Assembly (NCBI GenBank): GCA_002205965.3 | Contig: NADL03000471.1 | Span: 682,001 to 746,000, forward strand | Reading direction: 5' to 3' | Origin: Kappaphycus alvarezii | Taxonomy: Eukaryota > Rhodophyta > Florideophyceae > Gigartinales > Solieriaceae | Length of the DNA: 64,000 nucleotides | Part shown: positions 1-9,751 of the stretch, in pieces | Numbering within the stretch: position 1 is the first letter of the stretch | Layout: every line of letters starts with the position of its first letter | Notes under the pieces: model-generated | What the model saw: the letters and a program-made list of their open reading frames with translations, nothing else | What the model was told of the DNA's origin: nothing | Database searches by the model: none | Made by a program: the position numbers and the translations under genes

Positions 1-163
1 ACGGCAATCCAATTGCTTTGATCATCGTGGTTGCGCCCAGCGGGTCGACCTGTAACCTTTTCTTGGCTTCGACAGGACAGGGATAGGAGTACAGTTTCTC
101 ACGCGTGAAACGCCAAAGATTGTAGAAGAGAAGCGGTACTACGGCAGTTTGGATGGGGCCATT
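1..163 (-). CDS. Unidentified partial open frame at the left edge
   Basis: An open frame of about 54 codons runs leftward off the window and begins just after a stop at 164-166. The predicted peptide contains the stretches PLLFYNLWRF and YPCPVEAKKRL and has ordinary amino-acid composition with no stops. I do not recognise a family. It lies 270 bases beyond the stop of the ETF-QO gene on the same strand, so it could be the first exon of the next gene or an internal exon starting near 163. It may equally be a chance open frame. Bases 165-431 hold no gene I can see. Confidence 0.25.
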
Positions 164-431
164 TCAAGAGTACTGCTGGAGGTTGGGTCGTTCATTGTTT
201 ACGCATCTTGTTCCGCACTCAGTAAATGGTCTGGCTGTCAGTGGCACCATTTTCGTTCTTTACAAATCAGTTGTTTGAATTCGAACAGAATTGTTCGGGT
301 TGTGGGTTATTCAAGTTGATTGTAACTAACGTGGGTATAACTACTAGTGTAACAGGGGGATGATGAAAGCAGGCTGTGTTAACCAGGCTGACTTACCACG
401 TCCTTCCCCCTCTCGTAAATCACTATGATAA

Positions 432-2143
432 TCAAGTTATGGTATACTTTGGTCCTCCTCCTCCTTGTGGCACTGTCCAATCAATGTTTTGGGTCGGGTC
501 CTTAACGTCGCAAGCTTTGCAATGCAAGCAGTTCTGTGCGTTGATCTGCAGCACAGTCCTTTGTCACTTTCTACATACTCATAGACTCGTGCCGGGCAGA
601 ACCTGCTCTCGGGTCCGCCATATTTTGGAAGATTGATGTCGGTAGGCACTTTTTCGTCTTTCAATCTGAGATGGCACATCTCGTCATGATCGTGGTTTGT
701 CCCGCTCATTGAGACAGAGGTCAAAATGTCAAATGTGACCTCTCCATCCGGTCTGGGGTACTTAATCTCCTTGCACTCGGCAATAGTTTTGTAGCCAGAT
801 GGTCCGGGGTTCCATGCGACAGCGTCCACGGGGATCGGCCCCGTGTGATGTACGTCTCCCAGGCTGCATTGAGCATACCTGGAATGAAACCCCATTTAAA
901 TCCTGGGCGTACATTCCGCACTCGCTGCAATTCCTGCCAGACCCAACTCGCACGCAGGCGCTCCTCATATCCCTCCGCAGACTCCCTACTCTCTTTCAAG
1001 TTGTCAAACACAGCCTCTGCTGCGACCATCCCGCTTTTCATGGCTGTGTGCGTCCCCTTAATCTTCGGAACGTTCAAAAAACCGGCCGCGCACCCAATAA
1101 TTCCACCGCCAGGAAACTCAAGTTTTGGTACACTCTGCAAACCGCCTTCATTCAACACCCTCGCACCATATTGGAGCACCTCCCCTCCCTCCAATAAGGA
1201 CCGAATCCTAGGATGATTCTTCCACTTTTGAAACTCGCCAAAAGGAGACAAGTAGGCGTTTTCATAGTCCAGGGCAACAACAAACCCCAAGGCAACCCTT
1301 TCCTCGCTCATATGATACAGAAAGCTTCCACCATACGTCCTCCAATCCAAGGGGTACCCAACGGTGTGCAAGACCTTACCCTCATCCCACACAGACTCAT
1401 TCACCCTCCACACCTCCTTAATACCCAATGCGTAGGTCTGTTCCGCCCTACCTTGCCTCAGACCAAATCTGTTCTCCGCACTCTTTGTAACGCTCCCTCT
1501 GGCACCCTCTGCTAACAAGGACACCTTTCCCCTCACCTCAACGCCCTTTTCAAAATTGTCCCGTCTGCTGCCATCCTTTGCTACCCCCACATCCTTTGTC
1601 CGAACACCCTTAACCACCCCCTCCTCCTCAACCAGTCCATCAACGGAAAATCCTGGATAAACCTCCACCCCCATCTCCTCCGCCTTGTCTCCCATCCACC
1701 TCGTAACTTCCGACAAACTAACAACATAATTACCCTCATTCCTCATCCCCTCCGGCGTAGGTAACCTCCACCCCCCCCTCTCGGTCAAAAACAAAAACTC
1801 ATCCCCTCTCACCTCCGTTCCAATCGGCGCATCACCACAGTCACGCCAACCCGGCATCAACTCATCCAACGCACGCGTCTCCAATACATTCCCGACAAAA
1901 CATGCCCACCAATCTCTGCCGCTTCTCTAAAACGCAGACTGAAATATCAAGATCGTGGCGTTGGGAAAGCTGGCGCAGACGAATCGCGGCAGACAGCCCG
2001 GCCGGACCGGCCCCTACTATCACAACGTCATAGTGCAGTTGCTCGGCTGGGGGATCGGGGATCGAGGTGCACACGGTGCGAAAGGGGGCCAAAGTACGAA
2101 GAGTCGCGCGATGGCGGAGGAGGGCTCTGGACGCGCGGAGCAT
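432..2143 (-). CDS. Electron transfer flavoprotein-ubiquinone oxidoreductase (ETF-QO), mitochondrial, with four apparent frame breaks
   Basis: ETF-QO takes electrons from reduced ETF, which collects them from fatty-acid and amino-acid dehydrogenases, and passes them to ubiquinone at the inner mitochondrial membrane. The start [12 protein letters not shown] gives a basic, Ser/Arg-rich presequence. The FAD motif GAGPAG is at about residues 44-49. Then come [23 protein letters not shown], and the C-terminal 4Fe-4S domain with FCPARVYEY and [13 protein letters not shown], keeping all four cluster cysteines; the usual CPAG is CPAR here. The ORF is split at about 1,920, 1,892, 788 and 553, and each break is repaired by one missing base (788 lies in an A run). 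With four bases added the frame runs uninterrupted for 571 residues, near the family's usual length. No internal stop or catalytic loss is seen, so sequencing deletions are likelier than decay. The stop is at 432-434. Confidence 0.9.
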
Positions 2144-2276
2144 GATTGAGGGGTTGGGTGGGGGATTGATGGGTGGGAATGAGCATGGGATGGATTGGGG
2201 TCGGGAGAGGCTGTGAATGGAACGGAATGATGGAAAAAATGCGAAATTCCGTCGACGAATGAATTGTACGGTGCTA

Positions 2277-2345
2277 CTCCCTGCACTGTACAGTATTGTA
2301 CTGTACAATACTGTACAGTGCTGTAATTTTTACTGTACAGTGCTG
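2277..2345. promoter_or_regulatory. Cluster of CTGTA/TACAG motifs upstream of ETF-QO
   Basis: Five or more overlapping palindromic TGTACA cores, with flanking CTGTA/TACAG pentamers, lie about 135-200 bases upstream of the ETF-QO start codon. The same pentamer is dispersed elsewhere in the window, including just upstream of the 704-codon ORF. It could be a regulatory site or merely a common microsatellite; nothing here decides between them. Confidence 0.35.
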
Positions 2346-2901
2346 TGCGTATTGCAATGCTCTCGATGGAGCCCTCATAGTACGGTATGTATGACCAGTC
2401 TGTCCGTATGAGGCTCTTAGGGGCAGACAAGGGGAAGTTTCAAATGGGCCAATCCATGTAGAGCTGAATTGAACGGCACATGGAAATTCGGTTGCGCGAA
2501 AAATAGTACAATTATCCTGAATGTCGGGGTTCCTTAAACAGTATTGTATTATATATTTATTGGCTATTCGAAGAATAATGAAACGTGATTGGAGGACGCC
2601 TGTTTCCCGAGGAATATCTTCCAGGGTTTCAGGCTGCTTGGTTTCAGCCTGGGAATATCTGAGATATTTTCCCGGTAGGTGCATACAATATCCAATACCG
2701 AAATGCTCCACCCATTCCGCCCAAACGGAGCAGATATTTTCCAAACAGTTTCCTCCCTCCCAATGATCCACCCCCATTCCATCTCCCCCGCACCCTACCC
2801 TCAACCAGGCAGCTCACAACTCACTCGCACCAATTTGCAACCGCGCTCCATCCCCCCTCGTCCAGACCCCTCCGCAACATCCCCCAATCCCCACCCCTGC
2901 A

Positions 2902-3769
2902 ATGCTCTCCTTCCTCCGCACAGCCCCGCGCTTCACTCAACACCCACCTCCCCCCAACCCATCCCTCTGCCACCACCGCACCCCTTCCACCACGTTGCTG
3001 CGATTTCCCCCGCCCCCTCACCCCCACCCCTACCTCTCTTCCCAAGCTTTACGACGCCTGGTTTCCACCACAACACCAACTCGCCAACCAAGCACGCACC
3101 GCTGTTGACCACGCCTTTGCCGCCGGCCTGCGAAAGTTCGAACTGCAATGGCCGGTCGTTCCAAACCTCGAGGAAATTGCAGCTGGTACCCTGCTTAACT
3201 TTGAATTCGGCAAACTAGTGGCACGTGATTTCGGTATGGATAATTCGTCGGATTATCCTTGGTGAGACGCTATTTGGCCCAGTTTTGTAATTTGTATTGG
3301 GCAAAGCAAGTGGCACAGGCGTCTTGTTTTAGGAGCGGGTGGTTTGGGCAGTGTCGACAGATAGTGTCAGTAAGGAGAGGGTCAAGAATTTAGACAACAT
3401 GAGACTGGCGTCGATGGGACGGCCGCCGAGGGAGGGAGAGATTTCCGCGGATGATGTCGTCGTGGTCTTGGATCCACGGGGAACCGATGTCTGGATCAAG
3501 GGTTGTAAAATGTTGCCGAGGGGGGGGGATGGGGCGTCGTGTTTTTGAACTCGCAGTTTAATGAGACGTATGGATTGGTGGGACCAAGGAGAGGGGTGTT
3601 GGAGGGAACAGAGGCGGTCTACTTTTTGAAGAGGGTGACCAGGGGTTATGTGTTCCGTGCATACCCGGAGAGTTGGGTATCGTACTTGGAGAAACCGGAT
3701 ATGGAAGTGGAGGAGGTGGAACGGTTTGAGGGTCGCCTACCCTGGCTATGGTTGCAAAGGGGGTGAGAG
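2902..3769 (+). CDS. DUF1995-like protein with a probable organelle-targeting N-terminus
   Basis: The reading pieces in order are an N-terminal MLSFLRTAPRF segment, then DAWFPPQHQLANQAR and GLRKFELQWPVVPNLEE. A GTGAG donor at about 3,262 follows, with an acceptor at 3,332 (intron about 71 bases). Next come DDVVVVLDPRGTDVW, VFLNSQFNETYG and YVFRAYPESWVSYLEKPD. This order (FELQWPP-like start, VVVL, NSQFN, then RAYPxSW) is what I know of DUF1995, a family of unknown biochemical role common in photosynthetic eukaryotes. The frame changes inside a C-rich tract near 3,000 and in an eight-G run near 3,520; the second is repaired by one added base. The N-terminus and exact intron borders are uncertain because the phases do not join cleanly. 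It is divergent from ETF-QO, with about 760 bases between the starts. Confidence 0.55.
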
Positions 3770-3946
3770 AGTTGAGTAATAACAGGTATGGAGGGTTTTA
3801 CAACGACCGCTATGTTCGAGGTTTCGGTGGCAGGCTGTAGAGGCTGGGTGCGACGGCTTTTTGAGGGTATGTTTCCGCCTTACATTGTAGAGAAATGAAA
3901 ACGAAAGCCGTTCTTTGTCGCCGTCGCCTCCAACGTCATGATTGAT

Positions 3947-4261
3947 TCACAGCTCTGCATGTTCCTTGCTCTCTCCCCTAAGGTTGCGCATCCTTTGTCG
4001 ATTCCGATGCATGATCCTGCGCCGTGTGACATCCTTCTCGGCGTCAGTCATTTCCGCCCAGTTTGTTATTCTTGCGGTGCTGCCATCTGTGTTTATGACA
4101 ATCGGTCCAAGAACGTCGGATAAATCAATTTCTGAGTTGGACTGATGAGAGGAGGAGGATTTGTCGGCTGCGGGGAGACCAAGGTCGGCGAGTATCAGGT
4201 CAGATTGGTGGAGGAGCAAACAAAGATGTGAGAGGACAAGAAAGACATGACGTAGGGACAT
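3947..4261 (-). CDS. Small secreted or endomembrane protein, 104 aa, conserved short C-terminal motif
   Basis: A 104-residue ORF with an N-terminal hydrophobic segment (VFLVLSHLCLLLHQSDLILA) that reads as a signal peptide or anchor. The C-terminal half carries VINTDGSTARITNWAEM followed by TDAEKDVTRRRIMHRNRQR. I recall short eukaryotic proteins with the pattern N-x-DG-x-x-x-R-I-x-NW, then T-x-x-E and RN-x-x-R, but cannot name the family. The ORF is unbroken and faces the DUF1995-like gene tail to tail with about 180 bases between. The function is unknown. It is the last ordinary-looking gene before the transposon region. Confidence 0.5.
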   Translation of the reverse strand: MSLRHVFLVLSHLCLLLHQSDLILADLGLPAADKSSSSHQSNSEIDLSDVLGPIVINTDGSTARITNWAEMTDAEKDVTRRRIMHRNRQRMRNLRGESKEHAEL

Positions 4262-4479
4262 AGGTGTTAGGGTACACTAAAAAAGTGTGCAATGAGGCAA
4301 GGGAAGCGTACGATTAGAATGACCGTGGTGATTGGATAGCGTACCTTGCTTTGAATATTTGGATGTAGAGAATTGAGCCTCGTCTGGTGGAGCATCCCCT
4401 GCGCGGGCTGGCCCAAGCCCCAAACCCCAATCAAGGTGTTCTTACAAACAGCCATTTTATTGGTCAGCCCAAACCCTGT

Positions 4480-5285
4480 TTTGGACGTGCAAACCTACCT
4501 ACAGGGTGTGCAGCAGGAGGCGCTGGCCGAGGCACACTAGAACGAGGTCTAGGTTCGTTGCCCAAATCCAGACGATCACACCGCCGCCGCAGTGAGGAAC
4601 CGGATACGCGCCCTCGCATTCCGCAACGGCCCCGGTGCCGCATTCCTCCTCGCGCATCCCAACACCGGCGCGGAAGTATCGGCAGTACACTAGAAGACCA
4701 TGGTACGTCGCTACCCTGGACTGTCCGTTTACGATGGCTCGCTCCTTCCGAACCGTGAGCATTGCAAACGACCCATGGACAGGCTAGGAGACCACGCAGC
4801 GGAACTGTGTCCTTCTGGTTTCGGTCGCAAACAACGGCACGACTCGCTACGCAACGTCATTGCCGGCCGTATCGCCAGTGCAGCCGGTCTGGACTGCCAG
4901 TTTGAGGTTCCGCTTCTGGTGCCAGGCACCGAGCTAAGACCCGCTGACATCCTCGTCCAGCCACCGCCAGCTCCTGGCGCTACTGCGAAGCGCCCCATCG
5001 CCAGCGACGTCATCGTCGTATCACTGTTCAAGGCCGACACACGATCAAGGGCTACCCGTGAATGGGGAAGTGCTGCGCCAGTTGCGCATTGCAACAAGGT
5101 CACTGACCTGGAACGCAAACTGTCGCGTCTGACTCACGCCCCTTTCCGCGAACCCCACACAGGCCCCCAACTTCGATTTCCAACCGCTGGCTTTTGATTC
5201 CCTGGGTTCGCCTCCCCACGCTACTATCCTCTCCATAGAGGATCTCCTCCCGCGCATCTCGAAAAAGTTGCATAAACCTGCTTGA
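4480..5285 (+). pseudogene. RT-element C-terminal fragment, copy A (zinc/nuclease-like domain)
   Basis: The 3' end of a reverse-transcriptase element with the RT domain missing. Upstream pieces read RNRIRALAFRNGPGAAFLL, then a 165-codon ORF from 4,700 carries PMDRLGDHAAELC, a following RH, GLDCQFEVPLL, RPADILV and SDVIVV. The arrangement GDH...C...RHD, then E, then RPADI, then D-V-x-V resembles the C-terminal zinc plus PD-(D/E)xK-like region found after RT in related eukaryotic elements; the nuclease role is inference. Several stops occur before 4,700. The tail QPLAFDSLGSP, in a second frame, ends with a stop at 5,283-5,285. The next element starts 14 bases later. Between 4,262 and 4,480 I see nothing else. 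Confidence 0.7.
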
Positions 5286-5758
5286 GTTACTCGAATTAGT
5301 GTCTATTGGACCATTGTCCTCATATGAGAACAACTTTTAACTATTTTTTAAATACAAAATTTCTTAGCCGCCTGTTTTAGTTCTTACGTACTCTTTTAAA
5401 GATGTAAATACTAGATCAAAACAAACTTTTCCAGAATTCCCACTCCGCTCAACGCAGGAACAACTTTCTCTGACGCGATACCCATCGATTTTCCCCTCAA
5501 TTTTCACAAAAATTGATCCACGAACCGTTACAGGAAACCCCATGCACTGCCATGCTTCCCTTGTTACGTCAGCTGCGGAATGTAAGCGCTTGTATGGGTC
5601 AGCTTGGAAGACAAAATTACTCGCTGGAACCGTCATTGCCGTCCACATCGAAATTGTAAGCGGTCGAAGGAGGAAGTCAGTGGAGGCAAGCTGGAAGATA
5701 CGGTCACGTAGCGAGATTATCTCCAACAGACGTTGTAGTGGAGGAATGAACCGTTCAA

Positions 5759-7030
5759 TTGCCAAAAGAAGTGGTACATGAAGGTTTGGGCGCTCTTCAA
5801 CAGTCTTCGTCGGCATCGGATGGGAATTCCGATGATTCCACGGCGCATCAATCAGATGCACCTGATTTTTCTCATGGACGATCATGGACCAATCAGGAGG
5901 TTTTCACACCTATTAATGAAAATGTGTCCGAGAAGAGCTGCAAAACAATTGGCTACTCTGGTAATACTCTGGTGAATGGTTGTGCTCCTCGAGATTTATC
6001 GCCATTTGAATGCTTTATGAGCATTTTTCCGCTCCGTCACCTGCAGGTCATTCTTGACCTTACAAATGATCGATTGGATGCCACTGGAAATCATCCAGTC
6101 TCGTCAGGAGAGATATTGAAGTTCTTTAGGATTCTAATACTAATGAAAAAGTTTTCATTTTCAAACCACCGCGACCTCTGGAGTAAATCTGGATCGAGGT
6201 ACATTCCAGCACCGAGCTTTGGAAAGGTCATGTCACCTAGAAGGTTTGAGCGGATTCTGAAAAATATATGCTTCAGTCACAATTCTGAACGGGAGGAAGG
6301 GGCCTTGAATGACTCCAAATGGTCTCTGGTAAGTGTATTTTTTTGAAGGCTATTAATGACCACCGCGGGAAATATGTCACGCCATCTTATCATATCTGCG
6401 TGGGTGAAATCATTAGCAGATGTTACGGTCTCGGGGTAGATTAGATCAAGAAAGGACTCCCACATTACGTTGCATATGACAGAAAGCCAGAGAATGACTG
6501 CGAATTGAAGGCTTCTGCATATGGCCAGTCTGGAATAATGTAGAAGAAATTGGAAGTCAAAGATTGGTCGCTCAGGGTCGATTCCTCTCTCCTTTCGATC
6601 ATAATTGTTAACTCATTTTTACTTTATAATAATTATTTCGGTCCAAGACTCTGCTTATCACAATTCAAGTTTTATGAGATGCTTGCCGAAGAACGCATTG
6701 AGAACAAGTTTGATTCGATATCACGTAAGGCATTTAACTGCGTAGAAAATGAGGATGACAGCGAGATGTTGGACCCTGTTTCAGGGATTGCAACTCATCT
6801 TGCCGTAACCAACAAGAAGAGGAAATTGAGTAATGTTGAGTATACTAACGCATCTTACCAAGGTCGCTGTCGAGTTTGTAAGGTCAGTAAGTCAGAATTT
6901 CTTAGTTCAACTTGCCTTGACAACGGCGTTGGTGATGTTTATATCTGTCACACGGGAAAAAAATGTGGTGCTTCTTGGATCATGTGCCTGAGAAACATTA
7001 TATGGATCTCAAATAGGATTCCAAGTTGAT
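5759..7030 (+). pseudogene. PiggyBac-like (DDE_Tnp_1_7) transposase remnant, internally deleted
   Basis: The first 195 codons contain FECFMSIFPLRHLQVI, HPVSSGEILKFF and PAPSFGKVMSPRRFERI, the N-terminal core of piggyBac-type transposases. After a frame change near 6,345 the reading continues with a stop-interrupted stretch around KKGLPHYVAYDRKPENDCE and AYGQSGIM. It then jumps at about 6,540 directly to WSLRVDSSLLSIIIVNSFLL, LSQFKFYEMLAEERI and a Cys-rich end (GRCRVCKVSKSEF). The central part carrying most of the catalytic region is missing, so the element is inactive. PiggyBac elements duplicate TTAA, but the surrounding element has TA borders. The gene may therefore be a passenger, or the remains of a nested insertion. 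Confidence 0.75.
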
Positions 7031-7269
7031 ATAAAATAGTGTGATTTTTGTTATAAAAGAAAAAAATGATTAATGAGTTTTATTTCTATAGCCCCCTACT
7101 GGTTTTACTTGCGTCATCTGACTTGCGAAGTTAGCTGCTATGTATGGCGTACTTTATGAGATGTCACCGTATTCTGTCTGATGTTCAAGTGGATGCCTAA
7201 TGGTGCACTGAGACAGGAGCTTTTTCACAACCAGTCGAGTTCCCGTTGGAATTTTCAGACTTCTTACAG

Positions 7270-7342
7270 AACCCCAGCGAGAATCGAACTCACGATCTCT
7301 GGGTCAGCAACCTACGATTCGCACCTTAGGCCACCATCCCAG
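7270..7342 (-). repeat. tRNA-derived sequence (SINE head or tRNA pseudogene)
   Basis: Read on the minus strand, this has a B-box-like GAGTTCGATTCTCG in a good T-arm (stem GTGAG/CTCGC, seven-base loop TTCGATT) and an A-box-like TGGTGGCCTAAGG that lacks the usual D-loop bases. The anticodon and acceptor arms do not pair properly, so it is not a working tRNA. A SINE head or tRNA pseudogene is the best reading. Confidence 0.45.
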
Positions 7343-7400
7343 TGATGGATCTGAGGAGGTGACTGGGAGTATGTAAAGTTGGAAGCCATTGCATCTTCAG

Positions 7401-7510
7401 TACGTGTCGCTGCACGTGACCGACGTGGACCACCCGGTTAGCTCTTACCTAGCAATATAGTCGGATCCTGGAGCGGACACCCATTTTACTGATGACATAA
7501 AGTTACTACG
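7401..7510. repeat. Dispersed repeat, copy 1 (pair of 9,637-9,750)
   Basis: About 110 bases here match 9,637-9,750 in the same orientation, for example GCACGTGACCGACGTGGAC against GCACGTGGCCGACGTGGAC, then a shared CTAGCAA-ATAGT-GG-TCCTG block and a similar ACCCC...TAAAGT block. The second copy adjoins a tRNA-derived stretch, so this may be the body of a SINE family. Confidence 0.5.
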
Positions 7511-8050
7511 CTGGTCAGTCGAACACTACTGTAACTAACTCCTCACAGTGTAACTTTTTTACAATAAGTATTGGGACAAGAAAAATTATTTGACTACCAC
7601 AGTACAGTACTTCCTATTTTTTGTCTTCATATGAGGACAGTGCCATGACGGATAGACACTAGAATACATATAAATTAAATAACCTAAATTTTTTACAAAT
7701 TGCTTTACAGTAACTTCATTAAAAATTAATGCTTTTCTAAATTAAAAAATTCATCACCAACCGTGAAAGAGTTAAGATCTCTTTCAAATTTTTGACGATA
7801 AATAGCCCGTATAACTTGTCTTTTACTTTCAATATTTGTATTTTATGAAGACTGAAAATCACATTTTTATCTCTTTGAGAACTTACGCATTGTCTTATTC
7901 TTTGATGAATATTGTTTGAGCTGCGTTTTTCATTAAACCCAGTGAAACTTGCAAAACACATTACCAATATTTATCAATTTCTTTTGCTTTAATGAGATAA
8001 CAGTTGTGACTAGTCGCAGACTTCTTGCAGAAACTGCGTAACGAGTGATA

Positions 8051-9593
8051 AGTGAGCGACTTTAGGATAGCACCACCCCTAAAAATAGACGTCCAAAGGC
8101 AATGACAGGACCGTTTTCAATCATTTCTACGTTGCAATAATGGGAATATGAACTGACAGAAAGGTCTGACAGCCCACTGATAATTGGGTACTGAAGTAAG
8201 AGTTAAAAGTAAGTAATAAAAACAAAGGTGCGACATTAGAAAGGCACCACTTAACTAACCCTGCATAACAAACCAGATTAAAATTTTCGTTGACTTGCAT
8301 TGTTCAACTAGCATCTTCGAATTCTCCCTTCACTCCTGCACTCAACCAGCATCAGATAGAATGGGCAGGAGGAATCAACTTGACGAAAAAGTAAAAGGGA
8401 GCAGTCCTCGCTTTGGGGAATGGGGGACTGAGCAATCGAGCAATTGGCAAACGGTTGAATTGAGACAAGAATGTTATTTTGAGGTTTCTCAGCAATCTGT
8501 ACTGCTACGGAAAGAACTATGACACCTAAAATATCAAGCAATTATCGCCAGCCGGTGTCAGGTCGCGTCTCGCGAACGCTTCTAACACTGGAGCGTCAGC
8601 ATCCCAACTCAAAATTGAACTGAATTTGCCTGTCCGAAAGCGCCAGGTTTAGAAAAGTTTATCGAACTCAGAGCTCTCGGTTTACTCCAAGGTAAAAAGT
8701 GAGCCACCTTTAATAAAGGAGCACAAGTCGAGGCGTTTACAATGGGCACGGTTACATCACAACAAGACAGAACACGAATGGGGTCTAGTGGTCTGGTCTC
8801 ATGAAAAAAAATTAATCTTGACAGATCGGACGGGTTCCGTCACCACTATCATATCATTAGGAAAGAAAAAGTTATCCTATCGAAAATAAGAGCCAGTGGG
8901 GAGGTGTAGTGGTGTGGGGCGGTTTTTCTGGCTTCAGATTTTCAAAATTGGCTCTGCCGCGAGGGAACCAAAGTTCTAAGAAGTACCAATCTACTTTGGA
9001 AGACTATCTACTACCCTATACTAACGATTTGTGCCATTAACGCGGGTTTTTATGCATGGATAATGTTTTTATTCATACCTCACAAATTTCATCCGAATGA
9101 ATTGGGAACAATGTGGGCCGCGTAATGTCTTGGCCAGCAAGATCTCCAGACTTAAATTCTATAGAGAATGTCTGGGGGTACTTTTCCCGGCTGTTTATGG
9201 CAATAATCGTCAGTTTAACTCTGTCGAAGAGCTTAAACGTCTGAACGGGAGGAGTAGGAAAATTAGACCAAAATTTGATCAAGAAGCTTCTTAGCAGTAT
9301 GCCGAAACGATGTGTTCAAGCACTGAAGAGGCAAGGTGCGAAAAAAGACTATTGAGATGTTTTTTATTCAAATTCTCTGTGAAAACGAAAAATCAAGGAA
9401 GTGGTGCTATCCTAAAGTCGTACCCTAAATTTCTTTTTTTTGCATTTTTTTCCGGCTGGTGTACAGAAACGACCTTTGCACTCTTTATATGGTTTGGAAT
9501 TGTGGTTCTAATTGCATTAAATTCATTAAAATGTCCATCTAAATAATGTACAGAATCAATTTAGGGGTGGTGCTATCCTGAAGTACCGCACTC
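8051..9593 (+). mobile_element. Tc1-like transposon, degenerate, with TIRs
   Basis: The left terminus contains CTTTAGGATAGCACCACCCC at 8,060-8,079. The right terminus, inverted, contains CTTCAGGATAGCACCACCCC at 9,564-9,583. TA dinucleotides flank the proposed ends (8,049-8,050 and 9,594-9,595). The 1.5-kb length suits a single-gene Tc1 element. A second right-end copy, GTGGTGCTATCCTAAAG, lies inside at 9,401-9,417, just after the transposase remnant; it matches the left end better and suggests either a duplicated terminus or a shorter original element. Confidence 0.65.
8361..9360 (+). pseudogene. Tc1-like transposase pseudogene
   Basis: The remnant begins MGRRNQLDEKVKGS, the helix-turn-helix start of Tc1 transposases. 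In shifting frames it reaches WPARSPDLNSIENVWGYF, which holds the catalytic glutamate of the DDE triad, and ends near CVQALKRQGAKKDY. Many stops and frameshifts lie between. The middle aspartate region (normally QQDN) is not recognisable, so the protein cannot be active. Confidence 0.7.
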
Positions 9594-9636
9594 TACGCAT
9601 TAGTTACACGATCTGGTCGTCTCTGGCGAACGATAT

Positions 9637-9750
9637 CGTGTCGCGGACACCTGTGCACGTGGCCGACGTGGACTACCGGGTTAGTACTTAGCTAGCAACA
9701 TAGTAGGTTCCTGCATTAGACCCCCAATATTAATGCAGTAAAGTATCTCC
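9637..9750. repeat. Dispersed repeat, copy 2 (pair of 7,401-7,510)
   Basis: This is the same unit as at 7,401-7,510, here followed immediately by tRNA-derived sequence. Together they look like the body and head of a minus-strand SINE. Confidence 0.5.
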
Positions 9751-9751
9751 A

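Larger units (their letters stand above)
5299..7659. mobile_element. TA-flanked TIR element X (2.36 kb) carrying a piggyBac-type remnant
   Basis: The left end is GTGTCTATTGGACC, followed by the near-palindrome TTGTCCTCATATGAG. The right end, read inverted, is GTGTCTATCCG, then CACTGTCCTCATATGAAGA. Both ends are bordered by TA (5,297-5,298 and 7,660-7,661), the target duplication typical of Tc1/mariner-type elements. The left and right ends match the corresponding ends of the larger element at 22,892-27,428 better than they match each other, so both belong to one family. The interior holds a damaged piggyBac-like transposase, a tRNA-derived stretch and a dispersed repeat. Confidence 0.6.

Noticed and set aside
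437..895. Separate 152-codon gene
   Set aside because: It is the C-terminal part of ETF-QO in a frame shifted by one missing base.
5364..5885. Minus-strand 173-codon ORF next to the piggyBac remnant
   Set aside because: No recognisable motif, overlaps the start of the piggyBac frame in antisense, and lies inside the TIR element; probably chance.
7270..7342. Functional tRNA gene
   Set aside because: Only the T-arm folds well; the D-loop is shortened and the acceptor and anticodon arms do not pair.
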